This document shows, one piece after another, positions 1 through 11,357 of a stretch of DNA of 64,000 bases (positions are counted from its first letter, which is position 1; every line of letters starts with the position of its first letter). The stretch lies in contig MU859081.1 in NCBI GenBank assembly GCA_033297205.1, positions 204,260 through 268,259 of the forward strand, given 5' to 3'. The stretch is from Pseudoneurospora amorphoporcata. Taxonomy: Eukaryota > Ascomycota > Sordariomycetes > Sordariales > Sordariaceae. The notes beneath the pieces are model-generated. The model was given only the letters and a program-made list of their open reading frames with translations. It made no database searches and was not told the DNA's origin. The position numbers and the translations under genes were made by a program.

Positions 1-612
1 TCCAGTCGCTGCGCCTCGGCCTGTAACACCGTCATCCTCGAGGAAAAAGACAAATGCGACCTCCATGTCGGGCAATCGACAACAGCTCAGCACCCCTTTA
101 ACCAACTTCTTTCCAACTCTCTCCCAGGAAACACTCGATTCCTTGACTCACCACCTCCTCGACTCTGCGAAGACCTCTACCAGATCCTCCTATCGATCTC
201 CATCTCTATCACCCTTGCCATCCCCATCCACAGCTCCATCATCAAACCAACCGCTTGTCCCCTTCCTAATGCGCTTCCATCACTACCTCCCCCACCCTCT
301 CCCTCTCGCCCCTTAATCTCCGCGCTAACCATTGCAGCGGCTTACTTCCTCGGCGGCCTCCTCCCCTTACTGCCATATCACTTCGTGGGGGTGTTACGAA
401 CAGCCCTCTACACTTTTATCGCCACGATATCCCTAGCCCTATTTTTGTTCGGGTACGTCAAGACCTGTCTCGTCCTGGAACAGTGAAACGGAGGGAGGGT
501 GATGCGGAAGGGAGTGAGGGCGGGCGTACAGATGGTTGTGGTGGGCGGGATTGTGGCGGGGGCGGCGATGGGGTTGGTCATTGGGTTTGAGGGGATACTT
601 GTCGGTTCTGGT
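1..612 (+). pseudogene. Ccc1/VIT-like vacuolar metal transporter, 3' part, apparently broken
   Basis: The first 600 bases encode the C-terminal half of a Ccc1/VIT1-family (DUF125) transporter, which moves iron or manganese into the vacuole. The family pattern is spread over two frames. One frame, open from base 2, carries a TLDSLTHHLLDS-like stretch and FLMRFHHYLPHP and ends with a stop at 314-316. The next frame carries LISALTIAAAYFLGG, LLPLLPYHFV and FGYVKTC, then meets TGA at 484-486, and continues in the same frame to QMVVVGGIVAGAAMGL and TAG at 610-612. There is no plausible intron at either break: the only GT-AG pair around the TGA spans 31 nt. A net one-base frameshift near 290-310 plus an in-frame stop suggest a decayed copy, although two sequencing errors would look the same. 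The 5' half lies outside the window. Confidence 0.6.
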
Positions 613-1647
613 AGGGGTGGTGGAGGGAATTAGGAGGAGGGTAAGTAGAGGATAAGTGGGAGTGACGGTGGTTTTGTAGCTGCAGTTCCAGTTATGGTGA
701 TGATGGGGCATTTTGATCTGGCGAGGGAGTATGTCTTCAGGAGGGTGGTTAGAAGAGAAAAATGAAGAGTTAGGTTCGAGGGCACGTTGGAGAAGGCGAA
801 GAGCTGATGGGTGGTAACCGGTAAGGAACCTACGAACCTGAGGAAACGGACAAATTCAGAAGCAGACGATAGATAGTACGAGGCCACAATGAGATGAAGT
901 GAAGACTAATTATTTCTAGTTTAAGCTACCAGGGTCATGCCTCATCAGCACGAAAAGAGTGGTGAATTTGTTGGATGTAACGAGATACCATTCCGTTCAA
1001 AGCCGCATGCAATCCATAACCCATTGACTTCCGAAGAAAACAGTTCGCTAATGTCTTACGGACTGAGGAAGAGCTTCCAAGCCGTAGCGAACGTCATATG
1101 GTCCTGTTTGAGACCGATCATCTGTGTAGATCAAGAAGCCGACAAAAGTCTGAGCACCCCCATGTCTTGTGCCCCCAATAATGGACTGCTTATTATTTGC
1201 AGACCAGCACGCATATTCTCGTTGAGTGCGTTGACCGAGTGATCCATCCTACTAAAAGGAAACAGTAACCAGTCCCGCCGCTCTCGGCCTGTTCTGGACC
1301 TGAGAGCCCGTTTTCCCAACGCTGTAAATGCTCCGGCATCTCGTAAACTCCTAGCCAGTATTCGTGGTGGATTCTCACGTTTGATTTGTAGACGAGCCAA
1401 TAGTGGCAAGATCGTTCAAGGTTCGTTCAACTACGAGACATGATGAAAACCGTAGTGCCGATGTAGCAAAGAAATCCGCCGCGATGTGAATAAAAACCGT
1501 ACCGCGAGTAAGGTGTAGATTTCGTCCATTGTGAGATGCCCCAGTTGAGATTCCAGAGATTCCAAGACAAGCGATCTCAGGAAGAGGTAGCCCTAAATCA
1601 GGAGAAAACCTTCGCTATGCGGTCATATGCATGGAAGTGAGCCGCTC
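613..1647. other. intergenic, no gene recognised
   Basis: This stretch holds the downstream region of the transporter remnant and the probable 3' UTR of the AP-1 gene. Short open frames on both strands (for example 937-1242 on + and 1131-1409 on -) lack family similarity and fungal coding character. Confidence 0.5.
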
Positions 1648-3576
1648 TTACAATGCGGCGGCTGCTTTCCGTGCTCTTTCCTCTTCACAGTCCTTTTCGC
1701 ACTTCGCCATTGCCTCAGGACTTAAGTGCTTCTTCAAAACACTCTTGAACTCCTTCTCATCAACCACAGCACCAGAGCCAGAGCACTTTGCTTTCTTCTG
1801 CAAATCAGAGCACAAAGCGTCCATGTCAACCTCTTGGTTCTGTACGCTGGGGCAATTGCGCAATTTGTCCCTATTGACATTGTTAGTAACAGTCACTTCT
1901 CGACTACTCTCTTGACGTGAACATACCAAATCTTGTTGCAATCAAGTTGCTCTCCGGGTCCATCATCTGATGCGTTAACCTCATCAATTTGGGCGATGAG
2001 ATCCTTCTTCGGTGGCTGTGCTTCTGCTTCGGGCTGTGGTGGCAGCAGTCCTGGAGTTGTCGGCGGCAGATTATAAGATATCAGGAAATCCGCATCGCCC
2101 GCATCGTACGTCACCCAATCGTCAAATCCGTTGTTAAGGACGCTGTTCTGAGGCTCTCGGTAGTCTCCGAAGAGCTGTGGATCAAACTGGAAGTTGTCTT
2201 GGGGCAACCAGTTGAGAGTGTTGTCAACACCGAATGTATTGAAGTCTGAAAAGCGTTAGCAAACTTCGGCCTATATGATCAAAACGAACATTCAAAACCG
2301 GCGAAGGCTTACCTGGCTGTCCTGAGCCAATGCCACTTGGCTGCTCTTCTCCAATTGTCGCCATGGTATCAACTGACTTCAACCCGGTGGGTGAATGAGT
2401 GAGGGGCTCTGGGGATGTGCCGCATGACGAGCTAGCACCACCCATGTTCGAAGTGGAAGACGATGGGGAACTCGTTGATGTGCCGGCCCCCGCGTTGTAC
2501 TGAGAATCTGTTCCACTGGTGGAGAAATTCGCTCCCTCACCGCGCGCTGACTGAGGCGTGAAAAGATCGACCGAGTAATGGGCCAAATCTTCCTTGGTTT
2601 GCGTATCGAGGCCTATTTGACTGTAATTGGGTGTAATACCGGTGCTGACACCATTTGTAGGTTGCTCCAGTCGGCCTGTGGAAGACAAAGGGGGCGACAC
2701 AGGGGTTGCCTTCTTGGGTTGATTTGCAAGGTGTGGCCCAGGAAGAGGACCGCCAAACTTGGGGAATTCGAAGTGGAAGTCAACATCATTGATGTTGTTG
2801 ACAAACGAATTGCCAAACGGCATAGCCCGAGGTGAAACAATTGGTGGCCGAGTTGTCATCAAAGACAGACGCTTCTTGTACTCATTAAGCTCGTTGCTCA
2901 TCTTCTCCATCTTCTTGCGAAGAACCTCGTTCTCATGGCTGGCAGTCTCGGAGACTTTCTTCAACTCCTCGACCTTGTTCTCAAGGTCCTTCAAGTGCTT
3001 TTCTTTGCGTTCTCGGAAAGCTCGTTGAGCCGCTCGATTCTGAGCCTTGCGCTTCTGTTATTGTCACGTTAGTAGTCGATCCTCGCTGGGACTGACATGG
3101 TCAGACGACCGAGGCAGGCTTACTGAGCTGGGTTCAGTGGTAAGAGGCTTTCTACCAGGCTTCTTGGCAACCTTTCCCTCACCCTCTCTCCTCTTCGGCT
3201 CGCTGTTCTCCTCCTCGTCATCATCCGGATGACTGCGCTTGTCGGGGGACTCTCCATCAGCGGAACCCGACTTGGAATCGCTTGCAGCATTGGACCGATC
3301 GTCCGTCATGTGGGATTGATCAACCGTGTCGAAGTTCAAATCGAGATTGGGGTCGTGTTGTCCGTCAAGGCCGTAGTCGTACCCGAAGGTCGGGGTGTGC
3401 TGGAAACCCATAGGGTCGAGTCCTTGGGCAGGCGTTCCGTTGTACATTGCGGGCAGATTAGAGAAGTCGGGTTGTGTGTTGTTGGTGGGCTTGTTGGAAT
3501 TGAGGGCGGCAAACAGCAGCCTTTGCTGCTGCGGGGTGAGGACGAGATTGTGAAGGGGGGTGTGCGTCGACGTCAT
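1648..3576 (-). CDS. nap-1: AP-1/Yap1-like bZIP oxidative-stress transcription factor
   Basis: This is a Yap1/Pap1/NapA-family regulator, which moves to the nucleus when its cysteines are oxidised and activates antioxidant genes. Exons on the minus strand: 3576-3124, 3054-2313, 2245-1927 and 1870-1648. The introns of 69, 67 and 56 nt are all GT-AG and keep phase, giving about 578 aa. The basic region (residues about 152-180) contains the fungal AP-1 signature NRAAQRAFRERK, followed by a leucine zipper; the first intron lies exactly before the bZIP. The C-terminal cysteine-rich domain is intact, with cysteines in CNKIW, RNCPSV, ALCSDL and AKCSG. The middle n-CRD region shows only one clear cysteine (SSSCGTSPEP). 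The start is the first ATG (MTSTHTPL). Upstream lies a 2.3-kb gene-free stretch that probably holds the promoter and a long leader. The symbol follows the Neurospora naming of this orthologue. Confidence 0.92.
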
Positions 3577-5924
3577 TCTGGCTGTCCTGTGCTCGAGATG
3601 GTGACTAGGAGCCAGAGCAGTGGGTTGGATCGAGGAAAGACCTTGGGTGTTGAGAAGATGGGACGAAGTCTGATCGCTCCCAGCGGTCGGAGCCGCGCAG
3701 GCGGAAATTGTCGAGTATCAAGACCGTGGGTCCAATAGCAAACGTTTAGCGGAGAATCCGGGGTACCGGGCCCAAGATGTAGAGTACGTATGTCCAGGTC
3801 GAAGACTGATGCCGGGGTAGATCAGATGCTAGTCGTGGGTGCTAGTCCTGGTGACGATAAAGATCTCTCTTGCGGAGACGATGACGTTTTGACCGCACCG
3901 TAAACTGAGGCGGGCTTTGGATCGGAGGGGGACGAGCCACCGGCCACGCAGTTGGCAACTTGGAAGGCACAAAAAACCGTTTGACCGCTGACCGTTGCGG
4001 GATGGGACGGAATTCGAAACCGGGCAGTTCTAGTTCCTGTCCAGTTCGCTTCCGGTTCTCTAGTTCCCAGACTCAAGTCGCCTCCCAACTGAAGGAAGAC
4101 GTTCCTCCGCTTGAGTTGAAGTGATGGGGCTTGCCGGGGATCAAAACGAGAGTAGAGTAGGCAGTAGGTAACGGTAGAGTGAGTGTCTCTACTGCTGCAA
4201 TAACTGAGACAAGGGGACTTGGTCCGAGTGGCAAGTCACAAAGGGCGCGGATGTATTTTGCACGGAGCAGGGAGAGGTAAAGAAAGGTAGGTACCAGGGG
4301 AACCTAAAGTTTTGGTCGAGGGAGGATGAGAAGGAGAGAGAAAATTGAGTGCCTAGTAGGTTGACAATGGAACTGCTGCTGGAGCAGAACCGTTGGCCGC
4401 TGCTGCGAGGGGAGTGGGATGGCGGCGGACGCTGACTTGAACTTTTGATTGCAGTCGTCGGATGCCTGACACCTGACTCACCTGACACTCGGCCTTTCTG
4501 ATTTACTGTCAGCAATTGGATTCAGGATCAAGGTATGATCCCGCGGATGCTCCTTTTCTGCGATTGGAGAGGCGAACAGGCTCAGCTGCCGAGCAGGATT
4601 GTGTTCCGTTGGTTCTCCGAGACGATTCGGATCTCAGACAGGCAGGAAGGACTCTTTGGCGAGACTGACCAAAAGCGGGAGAAAGAGTGGACGCCCTTCG
4701 ATGACAGTGCCAAACTCGCAGTGGAGGCTACACGGGGCACAATTGGCGCACGCTTGGGGCCTTGGGGGTCTCCAAGTGGAGTGTGGAGGGGTCGCTGTCA
4801 GAGTCAATTTGTCAGCGAGCACCTAATCAGTCGAACGTCTGGATTGTTCCTCGCGACGGTCTGCCGTTGCCTTTAACACCCTGTCAGACCGATTCTGGCA
4901 ACTGTCAGCACTCTGGACCTGCAGGTGATACTCCGAGGCCATTCATCCAACAAAAAGGACTCAGCTGCAAGGCAAGTTATCTGCGGATGCAGACAATCAG
5001 CCCGACCGTTTCCGCGATATGTATGTCGGTATCTTTTCCTAGATTGTTCCATTGTGTCTCACTGCACATAATTGACCGATTTAACGTGAGCGGCTTCTGC
5101 CAACTGTCCATGCACTCTCCGCATCAACTTAAACCTAAACCACGGGTACGGCGTCCAGCCGAGCAACAGCAGGTGAATTCGTGTCAAGGAGATTGTGTAG
5201 ATCGGCGCAACCGGTTTAAATTCCTACCATCGCAACTTGCGTTGGTATCTCGCCACCAAGTGTCCGAGACCCCCAAATGGTCGACGTATCAAGATCCCAC
5301 GTTTTTTTCTTGTCGGCAGTTCAGCGACTGATGGGACACCCACATGGCTTGTCTCCGAGTGGCTACAAGATACTATCCGGCTAAGCTTGCAAGCGGCTTG
5401 CGATCCGCCCGGTGTTTGGGCAAAGACACTCAACGACCTGGCGAGCCTGGGTCCACAAAATCAAGCCATGTTGGACAGACAAGACGTTAAGCTTGTTTGT
5501 CCCTTGGTCAGCTTCGGCTTTCATGAGTGAGAGTGTCACTGACGGGACTAACATGTGGTTTTGAAAGCCGCCCGCGGTCGAGGCTTTTTTGTAGAAAGGC
5601 CCGTGCTTCTGGGAATGTCTCTCCCAGCAACCAGCTGCTCGCTATACTAGTGCTTGCATTTCCCCACAGTAGGTGCAGCGCCATGACACGGGCAAGACGA
5701 CAGCGCTACAGATGCGGCGGGGATTCAAGGGATTGATCAGCCTCCCATCCACCACCAAATCGACAACTCGCGAATGTTGCAACCGTGATCACATCCAGCG
5801 GCGTTATCGTAAAATCATAGTTCTTGGCAGAATCTAATCCATCCACACGTTCCTCCAGTTCCTTTGCAAACAGTCCCCAAGTACCACCAAGCTCATTGCC
5901 GACCCAATCCATACCGTACTAGCC
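3577..5924. other. long intergenic / promoter region between nap-1 and the BSD gene
   Basis: These 2.3 kb separate two divergently transcribed genes. Several open frames of 60-190 codons occur on both strands (such as 4762-5331 on +), but none matches a family or has matching splice sites. It presumably contains both promoters and the nap-1 5' leader. I see no RNA gene or repeat. Confidence 0.5.
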
Positions 5925-7494
5925 ATGGATGTCGCATACGACCACATCCAAGAGGAGACCTTGACTGATGACAACCAAGCCTCCTCGTCATCGGACAAGG
6001 CGCCAGCGCAACCTCCGACCTTGAACGCCGAGTTTCAAGATGCCTATCGGGCATTTTCGAACAGTCCCTGGGGTGCCAGGATCGGTGGTTTCCTCGGCAA
6101 TGTTGTGAAGCAGGTATGTGGTCACCGCCTTTCACGCCACCAACAAAGACTCCAAGTTGTAGGGCGACGACACCATCGAACTTGAGAAACTAACTCTTGT
6201 CTTTTCTCAATCTTCTCCAGGGCGAATCTGTCTATCGCGAAGCCGAAAAGGAACTCTCAGCCGTCAGTCAAGATGCCACGCGCGGCTTCAGCGACTTGCG
6301 CACCACCCTCATCAGCCGCACCCGCGCTCTCTCCATAGCCACCACCCAGGCTGCCGCCTCGGCCGCCGCCGCCGCCTCGTCTGGAGTCGTGGCTGCTTCG
6401 TCGTCCTCCTCCTCCTCCACCACCACTGCCAAAGACGAACAAACGACCCCCACAACCGCCAAGGACCTGTCGGCCGAGGCTTCGCTGAAGCAGCAGCAGG
6501 AAGACGATTCGGTCCTCGCCCGGCTGCGTGGCGAGGCCGCCAAGCGTCTCAAGGACCTTCAAAAGGCCGAAGACGCCGCCGACGAGGCCCTCCTCCGCTT
6601 CGGCTCCAATCTGCGTGACTTCCTCAAGGACGCCATCAAGATCGCGCCGCCGAGCGAGGAGGAAGCGGCCAAGCGGACCGAAGAGGGCAGGAATAACAAT
6701 GGCGTGCTTTTCGAGAGCAAGGATGCGCAGGGCAAGCGGGTCATTCACACGTCGCGGTTTGACGCGCAGCTGCACGTCATCCACACCAATCCCGAGAGCT
6801 TCAGCAAGGAGCCCGCGAGCGGACAGGAGTACGACGCTTGGGTCAAGGAGTTTAATGTCGATAAGAAGACCGAGGCGATCGCGGCGGACCTGGATAAGTA
6901 CCCGGAGCTCAGGACGACGATGGAGCAGCTGGTGCCTGACCAGGTGCCGTATGCGGATTTCTGGAAGAGATACTATTACTTGAGGCACGGCATCGAGACG
7001 GCTGAGGCGAGGAGAAGGGATTTGCTCAAGGGTAAGGGAGTCAATTCTTGGTTGAATGTCTTTGATTGGATTTTGAGGGTCTCATCCACCCCCACATTCT
7101 ACGAACGCTATGCTAACAGGTTACCATCAATGCAGCTGCTTCCGCTGAAGAGGAAGTTGGTTGGGATGAGGACTCGTCGGAGGAGGAAGACTCTTCGGAG
7201 GAGAAGACGTCCGGAGATGACAAGGCTGCGCCAGCTCCCACCAAGAAGCCGGCCGCGCGATCTTCCTCGACGGAATCCTCCACTACCATTCACCCACCAA
7301 CGACCGCCACCGCCGCTCAGGGCAGCCTGAAGACCTCGGAACCCAGAAAGTCCAACGACGAGAAGTCGCAGGCCGACAGCGAAGCGAGCTATGACGTCGT
7401 TGGCGCTGCTTCTGGTGTTCCCAGCCGTGCGCCCAACAGTCCCAAGGATGGTCGCAAGGCCGATGAGAGCAGCGATGAGGAAGACTGGGAGTAA
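5925..7494 (+). CDS. BSD-domain protein (Dos2-like)
   Basis: Three exons (5925-6113, 6221-7031, 7136-7494) join through GT-AG introns of 107 and 104 nt and give about 452 aa. The N-terminal exon is acidic and carries the conserved SPWGARIGGFLGNVVKQ-type start seen in BSD-domain proteins. A coiled, Ala/Ser-rich linker follows. The BSD domain lies at about 230-330, with the diagnostic aromatic core FWKRYYYLR after PELRTTMEQLVPDQVPY. The tail is acidic and Ser-rich and ends in DEEDWE, the same type of ending as yeast Dos2. BSD domains occur in TFIIH p62, in synapse-associated proteins and in Dos2; the exact role of this branch is unclear. The start ATG at 5925 is the first in frame and is followed by a compact first exon. 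Family assignment is secure, function is not. Confidence 0.88.
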
Positions 7495-7919
7495 AGGTTC
7501 GGAGAATGACAGTAAGGGGCGAATTGGGTTGTTGAGTACATGTGCTGGACACAACTGTAATGGTATACGGGTGATGATAATACTGGCTTGAGTCGGCGTT
7601 TAAACTTGGTTGGTTATGGTTGAAGGTTTCGGAGTGGTGTGAGATGAGCCCGAATGTTGCTGTGACCGTTAATATTGAGACCCTGTTTCTGCAAAACTCT
7701 TTGCGCAGAGCCTGAGAAAGCAAGTTGCCGTTTGCTTATTGCTCCCACGTTTCCTCACCTGCCCCCTTCAGCCCCTTCATTCTGACCAGCCCTCTTCTTC
7801 GTCCAGCGAACGGGGGCCAATCAGGGATACGATTATCCTGCCGTCACACTGCCCTTCCCACCTTCCTCTCAAAACCTTCGAGTTTTGGTCTGAAAACAAA
7901 AAAACAGAAAAAAAACAGT
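7495..7919. other. short convergent intergenic region
   Basis: This is the 3'-to-3' gap between the BSD gene and tsr2. It holds presumptive 3' UTRs and an A-rich run near 7897-7917. No other feature is visible. Confidence 0.5.
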
Positions 7920-8635
7920 TTACCTCCTCTTCTTGCTCACAACCTTGGTGAACCCATCCTCATCCACCTCAGGCTCCACCTTCTCCTTGGGCTGAGTAGG
8001 CACCAACGCGGGCGCCTCGCCCATCTCCTCATCGCTGTCGGCCTCCTCGTCATCATCGGTGTCCCAATCGGTGTCGTTGTCTTGATCCTCCGCCTTTGTG
8101 AATACCACGTTCTTGCCTCCCTTGCCCTCAAACCTGCGACGCAGCGCATCCACCTCTTCGAACTTGCCCTTGAGGCAGCCCAGGCGTACGCGCAAAATCT
8201 GCTCGGCAACCTCAAAGGCCGAGTCGTCGTCGACGTTGACCTCGAACTCGTCCAGCATCACTTGCAGGAGGACGGTCTCGATGTCGAGCTGGTCAGGTTC
8301 TTCTGTCGCTTCTTCATGGTCGTCGGATTTGGGCTTGTGTGTTGTTTGTTGTTGTGCTTCCGACTGGGGAGGAGCGAGGACTTTGTTCAGATCGGGAAAG
8401 AGGTCGACGATGGCGCCGGCGAACCAGTCGCGCTTGTCAGCAGACTCGGGACCGCCCCAGTTGTTCTGCACGGCGAGGGAGAGGGCGGGCCAGAGGTGGA
8501 GGGCAATGGCGACGCCTTGTTCGAATTGGGATTGGCAGGTTGCTGTTTTTTTTCCGGGAGTTAGTCACTGCTTGAATCGTCATCTTGCAGCTTTGAACCG
8601 TGTCGCAAAAGCTTACCTGGGGTAGGGGTAGCCAT
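7920..8635 (-). CDS. tsr2: pre-rRNA processing protein Tsr2
   Basis: Tsr2 is the escortin that binds Rps26 and delivers it to pre-ribosomes, and it is needed for 20S pre-rRNA processing. Two exons (8635-8617 and 8542-7920) are joined by a 74-nt GT-AG intron lying after only six codons. The protein is about 213 aa, close to the yeast length of about 205. The diagnostic N-terminal block FEQGVAIALHLWPALSLAVQ, then NNWGG and DKRDWFAGAIVDLF, is spread over the splice, which confirms the tiny first exon. The acidic C-terminal region (DWDTDDDEEADSDEE) before a basic KKRR end matches the family's acidic tail, which shields Rps26. It is convergent with the BSD gene. Confidence 0.93.
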
Positions 8636-9622
8636 GATTGCGGTTTAGATCGTTTGTGTTTTTGGTTGAGAAGTTGATTTCGGTATGCCTGGAGCGGTGG
8701 TGTTGTGCGGACGTACGATGTGGGAAGCGCAGAGGATGGTGAAGTTGAGCGGTGCTGAATTTATTTTTGGCGGAGAGGAGGGGCAATGTTGACTTTTTTT
8801 TTTTTCCCCAAGTTTAGACTATGGCGGGATGAGTGGGGCAATACGGTTTCTGGGGAAGACGCCAGGGTTAGGGTTCAGGTCGAGTTGGACTTTCTTCTAT
8901 GACGACATTTAAGATTGAGCTCCGAGCGCCTTTAGTTTTTCGTTTTTCGCCCGTGATCCGCCCTGATAGAGGAAATCTCTTCAGTTGTATTATGATACCT
9001 TCTTGGGAATCGGGGAATGAGTTTGACTGATAATGGTCAGGTAGAAATCAGTTGAAGTAAGATACTGGAAGCTTGAGGCTCGATCTCATCGATCCATCAG
9101 GGTTCTCTGTGATGACCTTCGGCTCCATCAAAGCTCCACACATGATTCTCAAATGGTCGAACCCTTGCAATATGTATCCGTTTCTGAATCGCTTCTCTCC
9201 GTTTCTGACAGGATCTACACTATCACATAATTTACACATGAAATATTCGATGCGCTTATCACAGTCACCTTAGCAATTACGACATGATGTAGACCATAAG
9301 GTGTCTAGCTTCATCTCAATAAGATATTAAGGTTCAAATTCGCCGAAAACTGGGCGATATCGAGTCATCATCATAATACGTATGGCTCTCTATCCTAGCG
9401 CCGTTACCTGAATGAAAGGCTTCCCCACATTTCCCTGTTAAAACGGTTCCTCTGTGCGCGCGTGGCTTTCACTAATAAAGCACCCCGGTGGAATTTCATC
9501 ATCTTTAAGAGCTTCCTTTCAACCCCTTCCAACAACAGCTCTTCATCTTCTCTCACCACCATCAAGATTTCTCAACCTCCAGCTTCGAACCTACCATAAC
9601 ACATACAACCAAACATCACAAA
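8636..9622. promoter_or_regulatory. bidirectional promoter region tsr2 / fmp52
   Basis: About 1 kb lies between two divergent genes. Poly-T runs near 8795-8809 and pyrimidine-rich tracts before the fmp52 start are visible. I find no recognisable operator or RNA gene. Confidence 0.4.
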
Positions 9623-10351
9623 ATGTCGACCTCGTCAACCTCCTCCATCGCCATAATCGGCTCCACTGGCCTCGTAGGCTCTCACATCCTCTCAACCTTC
9701 CTCACCTCCCCCTCGACCACCTCGCAGATTCAAACCATCTCCCGCCGCGCCCCTCCGAACCCAACCAACTCCACCCTTCTCTCGCCCACCGTCAACGCCG
9801 AGACCTCAACCTGGCCCAGCCTGCTCTCCTCCTTGGTCCCCCTGCCCACAACCGTCATCTCCTCCCTAGGCACCACCCGCGCCGCGGCCGGCGGCATCGC
9901 CAACCAGTGGAAGATTGACCACGACCTCAACGTTGACTTGGCCAAGGCCGCGAAGCAAGCGGGCGTCAAGAACTTTGTTTTTGTCTCGTCTGCCGGGACC
10001 AGGGGCGCGTTGAGCACCAAGGTGCCTTATTCGCAGATGAAACGCGGGGTGGAGGATACGATTCAATCCCTGGACTTTGAGCATGGGATTATTCTCAGGC
10101 CGGGTCTGATTTTGGGGGAGAGGGAGAAGGCGCAGCATGCCGGTCAGGGACTGTTGTACGGGGTTGTGAGGGGATTGGGCAGGTGGGTTAGCTTGGGCGT
10201 GCAGGATCGGTTTGCGCAGGAGGCGGAGGTGATCGCGCGGGCGGCCGTGCAAGCGGCGAGGATGGCGGAGGAGGGGAAGGCGCCCGCAAAGTGGTGGGTG
10301 CTAGAGCAGGATGAGATTGTGAAGTTGGGGAGGGAGGAGTGGAAGGAGTAA
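9623..10351 (+). CDS. fmp52: Fmp52-like NAD(P)-binding oxidoreductase, mitochondrial outer membrane
   Basis: This is an intronless 242-aa atypical short-chain dehydrogenase of the Fmp52/HTATIP2 type; yeast Fmp52 is 231 aa and mitochondria-associated. The Rossmann dinucleotide-binding motif is GSTGLVG at residues 13-19. Further family blocks are VISSLGTTRAAAGG, FVFVSSAGTRG, and PYSQMKRGVED, where the Y and K occupy the positions of the YxxxK pair. ILRPGLILGERE follows. The ATG at 9623 has a purine at -3 (AAAATG) and precedes the Rossmann strand by only a few residues, so no long presequence is present. The substrate is unknown for the family. Confidence 0.9.
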   Translation: MSTSSTSSIAIIGSTGLVGSHILSTFLTSPSTTSQIQTISRRAPPNPTNSTLLSPTVNAETSTWPSLLSSLVPLPTTVISSLGTTRAAAGGIANQWKIDHDLNVDLAKAAKQAGVKNFVFVSSAGTRGALSTKVPYSQMKRGVEDTIQSLDFEHGIILRPGLILGEREKAQHAGQGLLYGVVRGLGRWVSLGVQDRFAQEAEVIARAAVQAARMAEEGKAPAKWWVLEQDEIVKLGREEWKE

Positions 10352-11357
10352 GGTCACCATGAGATATGTAGGAAAGGAGGAAGCCGATAGGCCGCAAAGC
10401 TCGCTCTCAGTGTCAAGCTTTAAGGCGCTATAGGTAATGAGGGTAATGGGAGGTGTTGAACGGGTTGGTTAGTGGTGTATGGATGGAGAGGGCCTCGGCG
10501 TCGAGCACGATGCAGTTCTTGAGTTTAAGCGGGAGTGGTAATCGTGCTTCTACGATGGACTAGTCCCCTGGAAGCATCAGAGCTGAATGCAGGAGACGTC
10601 CATAACCTGTTGGTTTAGGAGGGCGCGGGTAGAGGAACCATCTCTAGCTGAGTAAGGTCATGGCATCCAGTGGGTGATCGACAGTGTGAGGCTGCTCACA
10701 TGGTGATAATGACAGATTGCAATGTTATGGCATTGGGACCAGGAAGACACACTTGGGTTGTAATCGTCTAATAGTTTGCTGAACCTGTGTATTTGTAATG
10801 TTAAACTGCATTCTCACCTCAATTCATATTGCCAGTATCTTCAAAACCAAAACCTGACGGCATCGATGAGAAACCTGAACTTCGTTGCCAATGTCCCTCA
10901 CATCCCCCGTCTCCTGATGATCTCGCTATAGTATTGCGCGAAGGAAACGTAAAGTCAATGAAATCAACCCGCTATTTAGTTCCCTCGGATACCGTGACTC
11001 TTTCCGGATTTTCCCTTGTAAGAGTTTACCTCATCTACTGTATCCGTCTCTCTGAGTGCAACCATGGAGAAAAGCCCCCTCGCACCGCAAAGCCTCCTCT
11101 CAAAACGCCGTTCCCAAATGCTTTGTTCGTGTAGTTGTTTTGATATAAGAGATTGAAAAGAAAAAAAGAGGCAGCACTCTGTCTTGTATGCCGCCGAAGT
11201 GATGATGAAAGATAGCCTGTCTTCGGAAGGCAACCCAGTCCCTCGACCCAGACGTAACGACTACGTCTGACCTCGCAAATTTTCACCTGCCATTAACCAT
11301 CTCGGCGTCTTCCCAAGCCGGTAGAAAGACAAAGGACCCACATAATACGAGCCCGCT
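10352..11357. other. convergent intergenic region, no gene recognised
   Basis: This is the 3'-to-3' gap between fmp52 and tfa2, about 1 kb. Small open frames near 10829-11134 (+) and 10976-11286 (-) lie antisense to each other and match nothing I recognise. Confidence 0.5.

Noticed and set aside
453..483. GT-AG pair that would remove the TGA-adjacent bases in the Ccc1-like remnant
   Set aside because: At 31 nt it is below the size of known fungal introns, would not preserve frame and would delete the conserved YVKT block.
4762..5331. 189-codon plus-strand open frame upstream of the BSD gene
   Set aside because: Composition is random-like and matches no family; it lies in the nap-1 promoter region.
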